DNA of 64,000 nucleotides from Massilia sp. ZL223 (GTDB lineage Bacteria > Pseudomonadota > Gammaproteobacteria > Burkholderiales > Burkholderiaceae_D), in contig NZ_JAGPWD010000012.1 in NCBI RefSeq assembly GCF_018119395.1, forward strand, positions 1-64,000, in the 5' to 3' direction. A model generated the notes under the pieces. That model was not told the DNA's origin, did not search any database, and saw only the letters and a list, made by a program, of their open reading frames with translations. This document shows positions 16,058-23,678 of this stretch, piece after piece. How positions within the stretch are numbered: position 1 is the stretch's first letter; each line of letters opens with the position of its first letter. The position numbers and the translations under genes were made by a program.

Positions 16058-16891
16058 GTGCTGGCGCTGACGTCGGCGGAAATCAACGCCTGGATCGCGG
16101 GGCTGATCTGGCCCCTGACGCGCATCCTGGGCCTGATCGCGGCCGCGCCCCTGTTCGGCAATGCCGGCGTGCCGGTGTCGATCAAGGTCTCGCTCGGCGT
16201 GCTGCTGGCGGCCGTGATCGCGCCCACCGTGCCGGCGATTCCCGCCATGGACCCGACCTCGTGGGCGGGCCTCCTGATCCTGGTGAAGGAACTGCTGATC
16301 GGCGTGGCGATGGGCTTCGCGATGCGCATCGTGTTCGCCGCCATCGAATACGCCGGCGAGGTCGCCAGCATGTCCATGGGCCTGGGCTTCGCCATCTCCT
16401 TCGACCCCAACACACGCGGCCGCTCGGCGGCCGTGGCCCAGTTCATGGCCCTGGTCTCGACCATGGCCTTCCTGGCCGTCAACGCGCACCTGGTGCTGCT
16501 GGCGGCGCTGGCCGAGAGCTTCGTGACCTTGCCGATCTCCAGCACGCCCTTTTCCGGCAATGCGCCGCTGGAGCTGGTGCGCTGGGGGTCGCGCATCTTT
16601 TCGGCCGGGCTGCAGCTGTCGCTGCCGATCGTGGCCGCGCTCCTGATCACCAACGTGGCGCTGGGCATCCTGACGCGCGCCGCGCCGCAGCTGAACATCT
16701 TCGGTATCGGTTTTCCGATCACCCTGGGCGTGGGTTTCCTGACCCTGAGCCTGGTCATGCCCTACCTGGGCACGCCTATCCTCAACCTGTTCAACCAGGG
16801 CATCGAGGCGGGACGCGCGATCCCGCGGGCGGGAGCGACGCGGTCGCCCGCGCCGGCGACGCTGGCTCCGGCGCGGCCGGCGCCGGGCTGA
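16058..16891 (+). CDS. fliR: Flagellar export gate protein FliR
   Basis: A 277-residue polytopic membrane protein. Motifs include IWPLTRILGLIAAAPLFGNA, VKELLIGVAMGFAMRIVFAA and AAPQLNIFGIGFPITLGVGF. The start is GTG at 16058, four bases after the fliQ stop; no nearby ATG fits. The C-terminal ~20 residues are Ala/Pro/Arg-rich and variable. It closes the fliLMNOPQR run. Confidence 0.95.
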   Translation: MLALTSAEINAWIAGLIWPLTRILGLIAAAPLFGNAGVPVSIKVSLGVLLAAVIAPTVPAIPAMDPTSWAGLLILVKELLIGVAMGFAMRIVFAAIEYAGEVASMSMGLGFAISFDPNTRGRSAAVAQFMALVSTMAFLAVNAHLVLLAALAESFVTLPISSTPFSGNAPLELVRWGSRIFSAGLQLSLPIVAALLITNVALGILTRAAPQLNIFGIGFPITLGVGFLTLSLVMPYLGTPILNLFNQGIEAGRAIPRAGATRSPAPATLAPARPAPG

Positions 16892-16906
16892 GGCCGCGAA
16901 CACTCC

Positions 16907-16921
16907 TGACAGGATCTGTCA
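16907..16921. promoter_or_regulatory. Palindrome upstream of the GST fragment
   Basis: TGACAG-GAT-CTGTCA, a perfect 6-3-6 inverted repeat 50 bp before the ATG at 16971. A possible operator; the regulator is unknown. Confidence 0.3.
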
Positions 16922-16970
16922 CTGCCCCCCTTTAGCATTGCCTTCTCATCAATCTTGCACGGAGAAGGCT

Positions 16971-17411
16971 ATGCAGCTCGATCATCATCCCGTTTTGGCC
17001 GCGCATCCCGGCATCCGCTTCGACGCCGCGGACCGCAATCTCTATCCGCATGGCCTGGTGGCGCGCACTTGCGTCAAGCGCTGGATGTTCTGGGCGTGCC
17101 AGCAATTCTCGCCGGCGATCTCGGTACTGGTGTGGGAGCAGGTTGGCAAGCAAATGATCGAAGGGGGCGCCCCGGATCCGCTCGCGCTGGCCTGCGGTAC
17201 GGCCGAGCTGGCGCAGGCCGCCGCCGTGCTGGATCATCATCTTTCCACGCGCGAATGGCTGGTCGGCGGCCAGGCGACGCTGGCGGACTACGCCGTGGCG
17301 GCACCGCTCATGACCATGGAACAGGCGGGGTTGCCACTAGAGGGCTATCCGTGCCTGCTGGCGTGGTTCGCACGCGTCAAGGAACTACCGGCCTCGCGTT
17401 TACCGGACTGA
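16971..17411 (+). CDS. Glutathione S-transferase C-terminal domain, N-terminally truncated
   Basis: A 146-residue protein that matches only the helical C-terminal domain of a GST: LYPHGLVARTCVKRWMFWAC, then AAAVLDHHLSTREWLVGGQA and TLADYAVAAPLM (the N-capping/fold motif of GSTs). The thioredoxin-like glutathione-binding domain (~80 residues) is missing; only ~20 residues precede the helical part. A good Shine-Dalgarno (GGAGAAGG) sits before ATG 16971, so it may be expressed. Enzymatic GST activity is unlikely. It could be a decaying gene or a reused domain. It is not flagellar. Confidence 0.7.
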   Translation: MQLDHHPVLAAHPGIRFDAADRNLYPHGLVARTCVKRWMFWACQQFSPAISVLVWEQVGKQMIEGGAPDPLALACGTAELAQAAAVLDHHLSTREWLVGGQATLADYAVAAPLMTMEQAGLPLEGYPCLLAWFARVKELPASRLPD

Positions 17412-17432
17412 CTTTCTTCCACCAACCCCAAG

Positions 17433-17465
17433 ACCGTCGCACCGGCGAAGGCCGGTGCCCAAGTT
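17433..17465. repeat. Single REP element
   Basis: A 33-nt copy of the family at 11932-12019 (ACCGTCGCACCGGCGAAGGC onward), with compensatory changes in both arms of its internal hairpin (CACCGGC/GCCGGTG). It lies between the convergent GST and amidohydrolase genes. Confidence 0.75.
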
Positions 17466-17554
17466 CTTGCCCGCCCGTGACGCGAGCAAAGCCCGGATGC
17501 AGGATTTCGCCGGACGCTTGGCTCGTCAGTCCCATGGCTTTCCAGAATTCCGCG

Positions 17555-18994
17555 TCACTGACTTTCCGCGATCTTACGGCGCGTGTCATCCAGCATCTGG
17601 TCGAGACGCGCGCGGTCATGCACTTCCCCGCGGCTGACAACCATGCGGATCTTGCGGGTCGCTCCGATGTCGGCCAGCGGGTCGGCATCGAGCACCAGCA
17701 GATCGGCCGCCTTCCCCGTTTGAATGCTGCCGTAGCGATCCAGCTTGCCGAGGAAACGCGGCCCGTTCACCACGGCGCTTTGCAAGGCCTGCTGCGGGCT
17801 CAAGCCATACCGCACGAATAGGGCAATCTCGTCGTGCAGCGCCTGCCCCGGGTAGTTGAACGAGTTGAGGAAGCCTGCATCGGTGCCGGCGATGATGCTC
17901 ACGCCCTCCTGCTGGAGCAGCGGCAGGAGCTGCGCCGACTTCTCGAAGATGGCGTGGCGCAGCGCGATCGCTTCCGGGCCGTCCTTGGCGGCGCGCTCGA
18001 CGCGCCAGTCATAGGTCGCGCGCAGGCCCTTGCCGATGTATTTGAGGTAGTCGTCGCCGTAGTGGCTTTCCTGGTCCAGGTAGGCGGTGATACGCGATCC
18101 CCACAAGGTCGGCACCACCGCCGTCCCTTGCGCAGCCATGTGGCGGAAGGCGCGGCGCGCGGTCGCCTCGTCGTAGCTCTCCAGGCTGAGCCGCATGGCC
18201 TCGCGCCCGGTCAGCTTGCCGGCGGTGAACTGTTCTACCAGCTCGGCTTCGCGCGGCGTGGTGGCGCGCAGCAGGTAGCTCTGGTGTTCGACCGTACCCA
18301 GCCCGGCCTCGAACGCGCGCGCCAGCGGGATTTGTCCCGGCAGGTGAGCCGAAGTGCGCATGCCGCGCTCCTTGGCCTGGCGCAGCGCCGCCAGGTAGGT
18401 TTCCGACGTCATCGTGTTTTCGGTGATCTTCACGAAATCGACCTTCATGGCCTGGAGCTTGTCCAGTGCCTTGCCAACTTCTTCGGGAGAACCAACTTCG
18501 ATCGTCCCCTTCCACATGGGCTTGAGCCCTTCCAGCTTGGGACCGGAAGTAAAGATGGTGGGCCCAGCCAGCTTGCCCTCGGCGATTTGCTGGCGCCAGG
18601 ACAGCACGGTGTCGGCCAGGTCGCCCGCGCAATCGCGCACCGTCGTGATGCCGTGCGCGAGATAAAGCGGAAGGAGTTGTTTGTTTTCTTCGATGAGCGC
18701 CTCACCCCCGCCGAAGTGGACATGCGTGTCCCACAGGCCGGGCATCAGGTATTTGCCGGGCAGCTTGATGGTTTTCCTGGGAGCGTAGCGCTTCAGCTCC
18801 GCGTCCTTGACCACGGCGACAATGGTGTCGCCCTTGAGGAGCACGGACTGGCCTTTGGTGCGGGTGCCGCTGGCGACATCGATCAGCGTCGCCTGGGTCA
18901 GCGCGACGTCGACCGCGATCTTGTCGGCGGCATGCGCGCCGTCCAGGACGCCGGCGAGCAGCACGGCCGCGGCGAGTTGTTTCATTGAAGGCAA
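17555..18994 (-). CDS. Exported amidohydrolase family protein
   Basis: A 479-residue metal-dependent hydrolase with a signal peptide (LAAAVLLAGVLDGAHA). Ligands of the amidohydrolase superfamily are visible: HxH in DTHVHF, a candidate carboxylated Lys in VDFVKITEN, His in SAHLPG and VEHQSY, and Asp in AGTDAGF. The C-terminal beta-sandwich closes with GKAADLLVLDADPLADI. Its substrate is not evident; related periplasmic enzymes act on peptides or imides. I keep TTG 18994 as start because GGGAG is well spaced before it; ATG 18985 is the alternative. It stands alone between a REP element and the toxin island. Confidence 0.85.
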   Translation of the reverse strand: MPSMKQLAAAVLLAGVLDGAHAADKIAVDVALTQATLIDVASGTRTKGQSVLLKGDTIVAVVKDAELKRYAPRKTIKLPGKYLMPGLWDTHVHFGGGEALIEENKQLLPLYLAHGITTVRDCAGDLADTVLSWRQQIAEGKLAGPTIFTSGPKLEGLKPMWKGTIEVGSPEEVGKALDKLQAMKVDFVKITENTMTSETYLAALRQAKERGMRTSAHLPGQIPLARAFEAGLGTVEHQSYLLRATTPREAELVEQFTAGKLTGREAMRLSLESYDEATARRAFRHMAAQGTAVVPTLWGSRITAYLDQESHYGDDYLKYIGKGLRATYDWRVERAAKDGPEAIALRHAIFEKSAQLLPLLQQEGVSIIAGTDAGFLNSFNYPGQALHDEIALFVRYGLSPQQALQSAVVNGPRFLGKLDRYGSIQTGKAADLLVLDADPLADIGATRKIRMVVSRGEVHDRARLDQMLDDTRRKIAESQ

Positions 18995-19191
18995 GGCAGG
19001 CTCCCGAAAGAATTCACTTCGGGTAATTTTACCTCGCCCGCCGGCGCAGTCGGCCCCTTAGAGGTAGTTGAACATTTGAAAATGAATCAAGCTCAAATTC
19101 AGACACCAGTCAGCCAATCGGCCCTGTCGAATTGTGCCGATCTCACTCCGGCCTTTGTGCATGTGACTAAAAGCATAAATTGGGCACTAAT

Positions 19192-19235
19192 GCTGAGGTC
19201 GTGTCCGAATGTCAGACCTGACCCCGCCCTGGCCT
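19192..19235 (+). repeat. Outlying copy of the GTCAGACCTGAC repeat
   Basis: A ~44-nt unit (core GTGTCCGAATGTCAGACCTG followed by ACCCCGCC) matching the array at 20219-20497. It abuts the Rhs core fragment at 19241. The stretch 18995-19191 holds no gene that I can support. Confidence 0.8.
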
Positions 19236-19240
19236 ACCTA

Positions 19241-19327
19241 GGCATATCGATTGAAATTTCGGCCGGTGTTCGCATCGCTCACAACTGGATCGATGCTCAA
19301 GAATCGTCCGCCCGACATGCGTTTGTC
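19241..19327 (-). pseudogene. Rhs core fragment
   Basis: The minus strand reads GGRFLSIDPVVSDANTGRNF-NRYA in frame, then TAG. This is the RHS-repeat-associated core motif and is almost the same as the one in the Rhs gene at 20999-22259 (GRFLSIDPVVTDSSSGRSF). Upstream in frame there is a stop (TAA at 19328-19330). It is a remnant of another Rhs copy or of a displaced 3' end, cut off at the repeat unit beside it. Confidence 0.75.
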
Positions 19328-19427
19328 TTAGGCAAACCGATTTTTTTGTTTAAAAAGAAGGGTAATTTCTACCGCCCACGGTAGGGGGCTCGGGGCTTGC
19401 CTTGAGTTTCAAGGAAAAGCCGCGCGC

Positions 19428-19457
19428 CGTATCGCCACGACTCGTCGTGGCGATACG
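19428..19457. terminator. Perfect 13-bp hairpin
   Basis: CGTATCGCCACGA pairs with TCGTGGCGATACG around a CTCG loop; the plus-strand side continues TTTCTC. It lies downstream of the immunity-like gene and may be a terminator or a REP-like palindrome. Confidence 0.5.
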
Positions 19458-19492
19458 TTTCTCATCCTGTCCTGGAAATACCTGCCCTGACA

Positions 19493-19546
19493 GTGGACGT
19501 TGGAGTGGACGTTGCAATTGATGTTGCAGTGGACGTCGCAGTGCAC
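19493..19546. repeat. 12-bp tandem repeat, about 4.5 units
   Basis: Units GTGGACGTTGGA, GTGGACGTTGCA, ATTGATGTTGCA, GTGGACGTCGCA and a partial GTGCAC run head to tail, ending just before the stop codon of the next minus-strand gene (19555). Confidence 0.8.
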
Positions 19547-19554
19547 TTAAACCG

Positions 19555-19854
19555 TCAGGGCTTTTCTTGCACCGTAATTTTTTTTGCTTTGACTCGAATG
19601 ACATCCCCTGACTGCATCTCGATTTCGAGAGACTGCTTATCTCCATCCGGAATGTCATCAATCAAAAGGCTATTCACACTAACGCTCCTTCCCCAAGGCT
19701 CTTCACGCGGCATTTCTAGCAACGAAACGTCCTCCGCCAAGAGCACACATCGCGAAGTGGGCCCGTTTAGCGCCACAGCTACGCTTGCTTGGGCCCACTC
19801 GAATGCAACATCGACAAGGGTCCAGTCATGAAATCGCGTCATCTTCGTATTCAT
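19555..19854 (-). CDS. Small protein, putative immunity to the adjacent toxin tip
   Basis: A 99-residue soluble protein without signal peptide or membrane segment. I do not recognise the family. It is encoded 10 bp downstream of a toxin-tip-like reading frame on the same strand, in a region with Rhs fragments, which is the normal place of an immunity gene. It is acidic (LLIDDIPDGDKQSLEIEMQS) and ends in a Lys-rich tail. The lack of export signal suggests that its partner would act in the cytoplasm. Function inferred from position only. Confidence 0.5.
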   Translation of the reverse strand: MNTKMTRFHDWTLVDVAFEWAQASVAVALNGPTSRCVLLAEDVSLLEMPREEPWGRSVSVNSLLIDDIPDGDKQSLEIEMQSGDVIRVKAKKITVQEKP

Positions 19855-19864
19855 ATTGGTTTGT

Positions 19865-20164
19865 TTAAGGTTGTGTGGGTGGGGGCGGAGGTTTAATCGG
19901 TAGATGCGCTTCTGACGACTCAGGCTTCACCTGGTTCCCATTAACATCAAGACGATTACCGTTGGCGTCGTTGACATGCGCATGGTCGCCATGGACAAGG
20001 ACACGCTGCTCACCCGTTAAGGGATCAACGAATGCGCCTCTACCTCCTAATGGATCTGGCCCCTTCGGCACCAAACCCGCGCCCGTTGCCACCTGCCCAA
20101 TTTCCGCCGGAGTCTTGCCTGCCACATCTGCTGGATCGCAGGAAAATGGGGCCAGGTCTGACAA
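19865..20164 (-). CDS. Orphan polymorphic-toxin C-terminal domain, Rhs-type
   Basis: A 99-residue frame whose body (CDPADVAGKTPAEIGQVATG, LVPKGPDPLGGRGAFVDP, TGEQRVLVHGDHAHVND, SSEAHLPIKPPPPPTQP) resembles compact nuclease-like tips found at the ends of Rhs and other polymorphic toxins. The conserved-looking His/Asp cluster GDHAHVND may be catalytic. The nominal TTG start lies within an inverted repeat unit (20148-20178), so the natural N-terminus was lost at that junction. It is therefore a displaced tip, silent unless joined to an Rhs core by recombination. The specific toxin class is unknown. Confidence 0.55.
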   Translation of the reverse strand: MSDLAPFSCDPADVAGKTPAEIGQVATGAGLVPKGPDPLGGRGAFVDPLTGEQRVLVHGDHAHVNDANGNRLDVNGNQVKPESSEAHLPIKPPPPPTQP

Positions 20165-20178
20165 TCGGACACGACCTC
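20148..20178 (-). repeat. Inverted copy of the repeat unit
   Basis: The reverse complement of the unit in the downstream array (GGTCTGACAATCGGACACGA core, then CCTC), overlapping the nominal start of the orphan toxin tip. Confidence 0.75.
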
Positions 20179-20218
20179 AACTGTACATTCTGGCCGGCTT
20201 TGTATCCCGAAAATTAAG

Positions 20219-20497
20219 GCAGAGGTCGCGCCTGGAAGTCAGGCCTGACCCTGCCTCGCTAATGCTGAGGTCGTGTCAGAATGTCAGACCTGCCCCCGAA
20301 TGCTGAGGTCGTGTCCGAATGTCAGACCTGACCCCGCCTCTTATAAGGCAGAGGTTGTGTCCGAATGTCAGACCTGACCCCGCCTCTTGCGCCCTAAGGC
20401 AGAGGTTGTGTCCGAATGTCAGACCTGACCCCGCCTCTTGCGCCCGAATGTCAGACCTGACCCCGCCTCTTGCGCCTCTTTGACCCCGCCTCTTTCC
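20219..20497 (+). repeat. Tandem array of GTCAGACCTGAC-bearing units
   Basis: Six or seven head-to-tail copies, 35-52 nt each, some truncated. The common core is GTGTCCGAATGTCAGACCTG followed by ACCCCGCCTCTT and, in later units, GCGCCC. The inner GTCAGACCTGAC is nearly self-complementary. The units abut with no unique spacers. They fill the gap between the two toxin/immunity modules; the rest of 20165-20534 holds nothing else. Confidence 0.9.
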
Positions 20498-20534
20498 GAG
20501 CTCGTATTTGAATGTCACCCATCCGGGTTCAGCG

Positions 20535-20990
20535 CTACTTCACCAAGCAATTCTTTTTTATTTTCTCAAACTGCTCAGAGTTCGAAACATAATCTTTTGG
20601 AACATCTAAATTTACATAACGAACACCAAGCTTCTTCAACTCCTCACGATATTCACTCTCACTGAACGGCCCTGCTTCAACACTATCCTTCAAATTTATA
20701 ATCCAAAATTGAGATTCATCTGAATAGTGTGTAATGATTGTGCGGCGCCCTTTATCGTCATAACAATCTGGACTTATCGCGACTTTTCTAAGGACGGCAA
20801 TATAACCATCAAACCTTCCCCAATCAACAACCTGCTCTTCTATAACCACAAATGACTTTCCATTTTCCTTCTTTGAGATATAGACATGGTCTTCATCCGT
20901 CTTATTAATAAAATAACCCCCGCCTAAATCAGTCGACTCACCACAGCCGATTAACATAAAGCAAGGCAACGCCAAAATTAGTTTACGCAT
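20535..20990 (-). CDS. Lipoprotein, putative Rhs immunity protein
   Basis: A 151-residue protein with a lipoprotein signal (LILALPCFMLIGCGE; the lipidated Cys is residue 16). The mature part contains YFINKTDEDHVYISKK, VDWGRFDGYIAVLRK and a charged C-terminus. Base composition is clearly richer in A+T than the flagellar genes around it. Its ATG lies 8 bp after the stop of the Rhs tip, the usual place of the cognate immunity gene. A periplasm-facing lipoprotein would imply a toxin that acts in the periplasm or envelope. DUF3997-type lipoproteins are a possible relative, but I cannot confirm this. Confidence 0.6.
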   Translation of the reverse strand: MRKLILALPCFMLIGCGESTDLGGGYFINKTDEDHVYISKKENGKSFVVIEEQVVDWGRFDGYIAVLRKVAISPDCYDDKGRRTIITHYSDESQFWIINLKDSVEAGPFSESEYREELKKLGVRYVNLDVPKDYVSNSEQFEKIKKNCLVK

Positions 20991-20998
20991 AGAATTTA

Positions 20999-22259
20999 TT
21001 ACTTAGCAAGATTAGTATTGCCAACATATCGAATGGTGAACGGAGTATTACTCCAACTACCTGACGGCTCCCCAATAAACGTAGCAATATTTCTTGCCAC
21101 TCCTCGCGGCGAAAAATCGGCATGCATTCTATAGTGGTACTGTTGATTATAAATGCCAACGGTCCCATCCGGCCTTATTCGAATCGTTATCTGCCCGTGC
21201 ACCCAATAACTCACGCCTTTAACGTAGCCTGGCGCTATCCACCCTCCCCTAGGGTCCGCACTCCACTCACCCAATGCGGCAACAGTAAGTTTAGAAGCAT
21301 CAACCGTAACCGCGAGATTTGGGTCGGAGTTAATCTGATACAACCAGTCTGCCTCGCCTTTTCCAGAAATAAACCCACGTTCGGAAATTTCGGTAGCTAG
21401 CGTATTTGCACGATTGGCAGCACCACTGCTTGCCTCATTGTGAACTGGCGATCCAGTCGAACAATAAGCGCCTCCGCCACATGAACGCTCACGCTCGCGC
21501 TTCTTTTGTTCTGCAATTTGGCTATCTCGCGCGTCCCTGCCATCTGGATCGACAAATCGATACGGATTATTCAGAACGTACGCATATCGATTGAAGCTGC
21601 GACCACTGCTCGAATCCGTCACCACTGGATCAATGCTCAAAAATCTTCCTGCAACCGCATCATAGTACCGATGCTGCATATAGATGAGGCCAGTCTCATT
21701 GTCGTTAACATGCCCCGTGAACCCGATCGTTCGCGTCGCCCATGCCGGGCACATACAGGAAAGCGCCATGCCAGAATTCCGTCCCGGACCAGGAGGCGCC
21801 ATCGTTCGTCGTCACGGAACCGGGAGCGCCGAACGAACTGCAGCGCGTCGTCGTGTTCCCTGCGCCGACCCATCCGCGCAGCTGCGAGTACACGCCGTGC
21901 AGGTGCGGTATGTCCAGGTCCCATTGGCCGAACAGGCCGCCAGTCACCGCGTCCCTGCCGGCTTCCAGGCGCCGGCCGACGCCGACGCGCAAGGGACTAT
22001 TGCCGGGGATGACGACGTCGGTCTGGATGAATTCCAGGTTGCCGGTGTAGAGATTGACCTTGTCGCCGAACAGGCCGGTGCCGAGCGCGGTGAAGGCCCG
22101 CGGCGCGCGGATCAGCTTTTCCTGCTCGCTGTAGGTGGTTGCGGCATGCGCTGACAGCATGCTGGCGATGAGACTAAACAGTCCGCCCAGGCCGACTGCC
22201 ATCGTTTTGCTGCGAATTCCTGCCCCAAGCCATGCTTTGCGCATCAGATCGCGCCCCAT
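20999..22259 (-). pseudogene. Collapsed Rhs polymorphic toxin gene
   Basis: Two out-of-frame pieces of one Rhs gene. The 5' piece (22259 down to ~21740) has a signal-like N-terminus (GLGGLFSLIASMLSAHA) and the Rhs start region (ALGTGLFGDKVNLYTGNLEF, WHGAFLYVPGMGD), then stops at 21705-21707. The 3' piece, in the next frame, resumes at GFTGHVNDNETGLIYMQHRY and carries the RHS core to FVDPDGRDARDSQ, followed by a ~170-residue tip ending at 20999. The repeat region that normally lies between (1,000 residues or more) is deleted near 21735-21760 and the frame is shifted. The tip (IYNQQYHYRMHADFSPRGVA region) is unfamiliar. The protein cannot be made as a whole. Confidence 0.85.
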
Positions 22260-22267
22260 ATGATGTG

Positions 22268-22287
22268 TTGTTGAGCTAACTCAACAA
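22268..22287. promoter_or_regulatory. Palindrome in front of the Rhs start
   Basis: TTGTTGAG-CTAA-CTCAACAA, a perfect 8-bp stem with a 4-nt loop, 9 bp upstream of the Rhs start codon. It could be an operator or a hairpin blocking ribosome access. The rest of 22288-22438 shows nothing clear. Confidence 0.4.
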
Positions 22288-22438
22288 TGGGACAGGGTAA
22301 GCTGAAGTTAACAGCTTGAATACATATTTACCGTACTGTCAGGAAATATTCTTTGAGCATAGCTTGGGTTCTCAGGCAAATGGATTGCCCTCCTGCACGG
22401 GGAGCTCGGGCATCGATCGGCGTGGCATGGATCAACTA

Positions 22439-23659
22439 TCAGAGGTAGTTGAACAGCGACAGCCCCGACATCGTCTTGAACGACATCTGCGCCGCCTGCA
22501 AGGTGGTCTGCTGCTGCTGGAAGTCCGAGATCGCCTTCACCACGTCCAGGTCCTGCAGGTCGGACAAGGTGCTCGCGTAATGGATGTTGAGGTCGTCACC
22601 CGCGCTGTCCAGGTAATCAAGCTCCTTCAGGTGCGCCCCCACCGAGGCCTGCACGGTCAGCACGTTGTCGTGCGCCGACTTCAGGTTGTCCATCGCCGTG
22701 TTCAGGCTGTTGGTCAGCGCCGCCTTGCCGCTGGAACCTTCAGCCGGGGCGCGCAGCGCCGCGATCAGGTCGGTCACGGTGGTGAACACCGACTGCTTCT
22801 CGCTCGGCTTGACGGTGAAGCTGTCGCCGTTGGCCGGCGCGCCCTTGATGTCGAAGGACATGCCGCCGAAGGAGATGGTCTTGCCCGGCTCATACGGCTG
22901 GTTGCTCAGCACCGCGGTCGCCGGGCTGGTGCTGGTGTCGTTGACGGTATAGGTCGTCACCGCCGGCGTGCCGGTCACGGTGAAGCTCAGCGCGTAGTCG
23001 TGGCCGTTCAGCTGCGAGCGGTCGGTCACCGAGCCGGACGAGATGATGGCCGCACCCGTGTTGGTGCTCGCCGCCTGGGTCTGGAAGCTGCCGTTGCCGG
23101 TCGGGATCGCCTCGAACACGGCGCTGCCGGAGGCCGACAGCGGAAGCTTGCGCGAAGCGCCCACCTGCAGCTGGCGCTGGCCCTGGTCGCCCTGGTATTG
23201 CGCGCCGCCCGGGGTGCGGGTGAAGGGCTGGGTGGTCGCCATGTAGCCCGAGAACAGATAGCCGCCCGAACCGTCGGTGGTGTTGGCCACGCCCAGCAGG
23301 TCCTCCAGGCGCCCTTCCAGCTCGGTCGCCAGCGCCTCGCGGTCGGTCTTGACCATGGTGCCGTTGCCGGCGTTGACCGCCAGCTGCTGGATGTCCTGCA
23401 GCAGGTTGCCCGCATCCTGCAGGGTGGTCTCCACATGCGACAGCGAGGAACGCGCATTCATGCGGTTGGTGGCGAACTGCGCATTCATTTCCTGCGCCTG
23501 GCTCACTTCCAGTGCGCGCGCCGAGGCCACCGGGTCGTCGGCCGGCGTCAGGATGCGGCGCTCGGTCGCCAGCTGCATCTGGGTGCGCGCGATGCCGCTT
23601 TGCAAGGTGCCGAGCTGGTTGGTGGCGGTGTTGAAGATGTTCAGGGTGCTGATGCGCAT
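22439..23659 (-). CDS. flgL: Flagellar hook-filament junction protein FlgL
   Basis: A 406-residue FlgL (HAP3), joining hook and filament. The N-terminal flagellin-like helix (MRISTLNIFNTATNQLGTLQ) and the matching C-terminal coiled coil (FQQQQTTLQAAQMSFKTMSG, ending LSLFNYL) are both present; the middle is a beta-rich variable domain. GGAGTAGACC precedes the ATG. It is the last gene of the flgB-L series, 19 bp after flgK; the collapsed Rhs gene lies beyond it on the same strand. Confidence 0.94.
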   Translation of the reverse strand: MRISTLNIFNTATNQLGTLQSGIARTQMQLATERRILTPADDPVASARALEVSQAQEMNAQFATNRMNARSSLSHVETTLQDAGNLLQDIQQLAVNAGNGTMVKTDREALATELEGRLEDLLGVANTTDGSGGYLFSGYMATTQPFTRTPGGAQYQGDQGQRQLQVGASRKLPLSASGSAVFEAIPTGNGSFQTQAASTNTGAAIISSGSVTDRSQLNGHDYALSFTVTGTPAVTTYTVNDTSTSPATAVLSNQPYEPGKTISFGGMSFDIKGAPANGDSFTVKPSEKQSVFTTVTDLIAALRAPAEGSSGKAALTNSLNTAMDNLKSAHDNVLTVQASVGAHLKELDYLDSAGDDLNIHYASTLSDLQDLDVVKAISDFQQQQTTLQAAQMSFKTMSGLSLFNYL

Positions 23660-23678
23660 GGTCTACTCCGATACTCCA

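Noticed and set aside
19076-19384. 102-codon plus-strand ORF
   Set aside because: It reads through a repeat unit and antisense to the Rhs core fragment; no family resemblance and no good start.
20219-20497. Repeat array considered as a CRISPR
   Set aside because: The units abut directly, differ in length and have no unique spacers; no cas genes are in the window.
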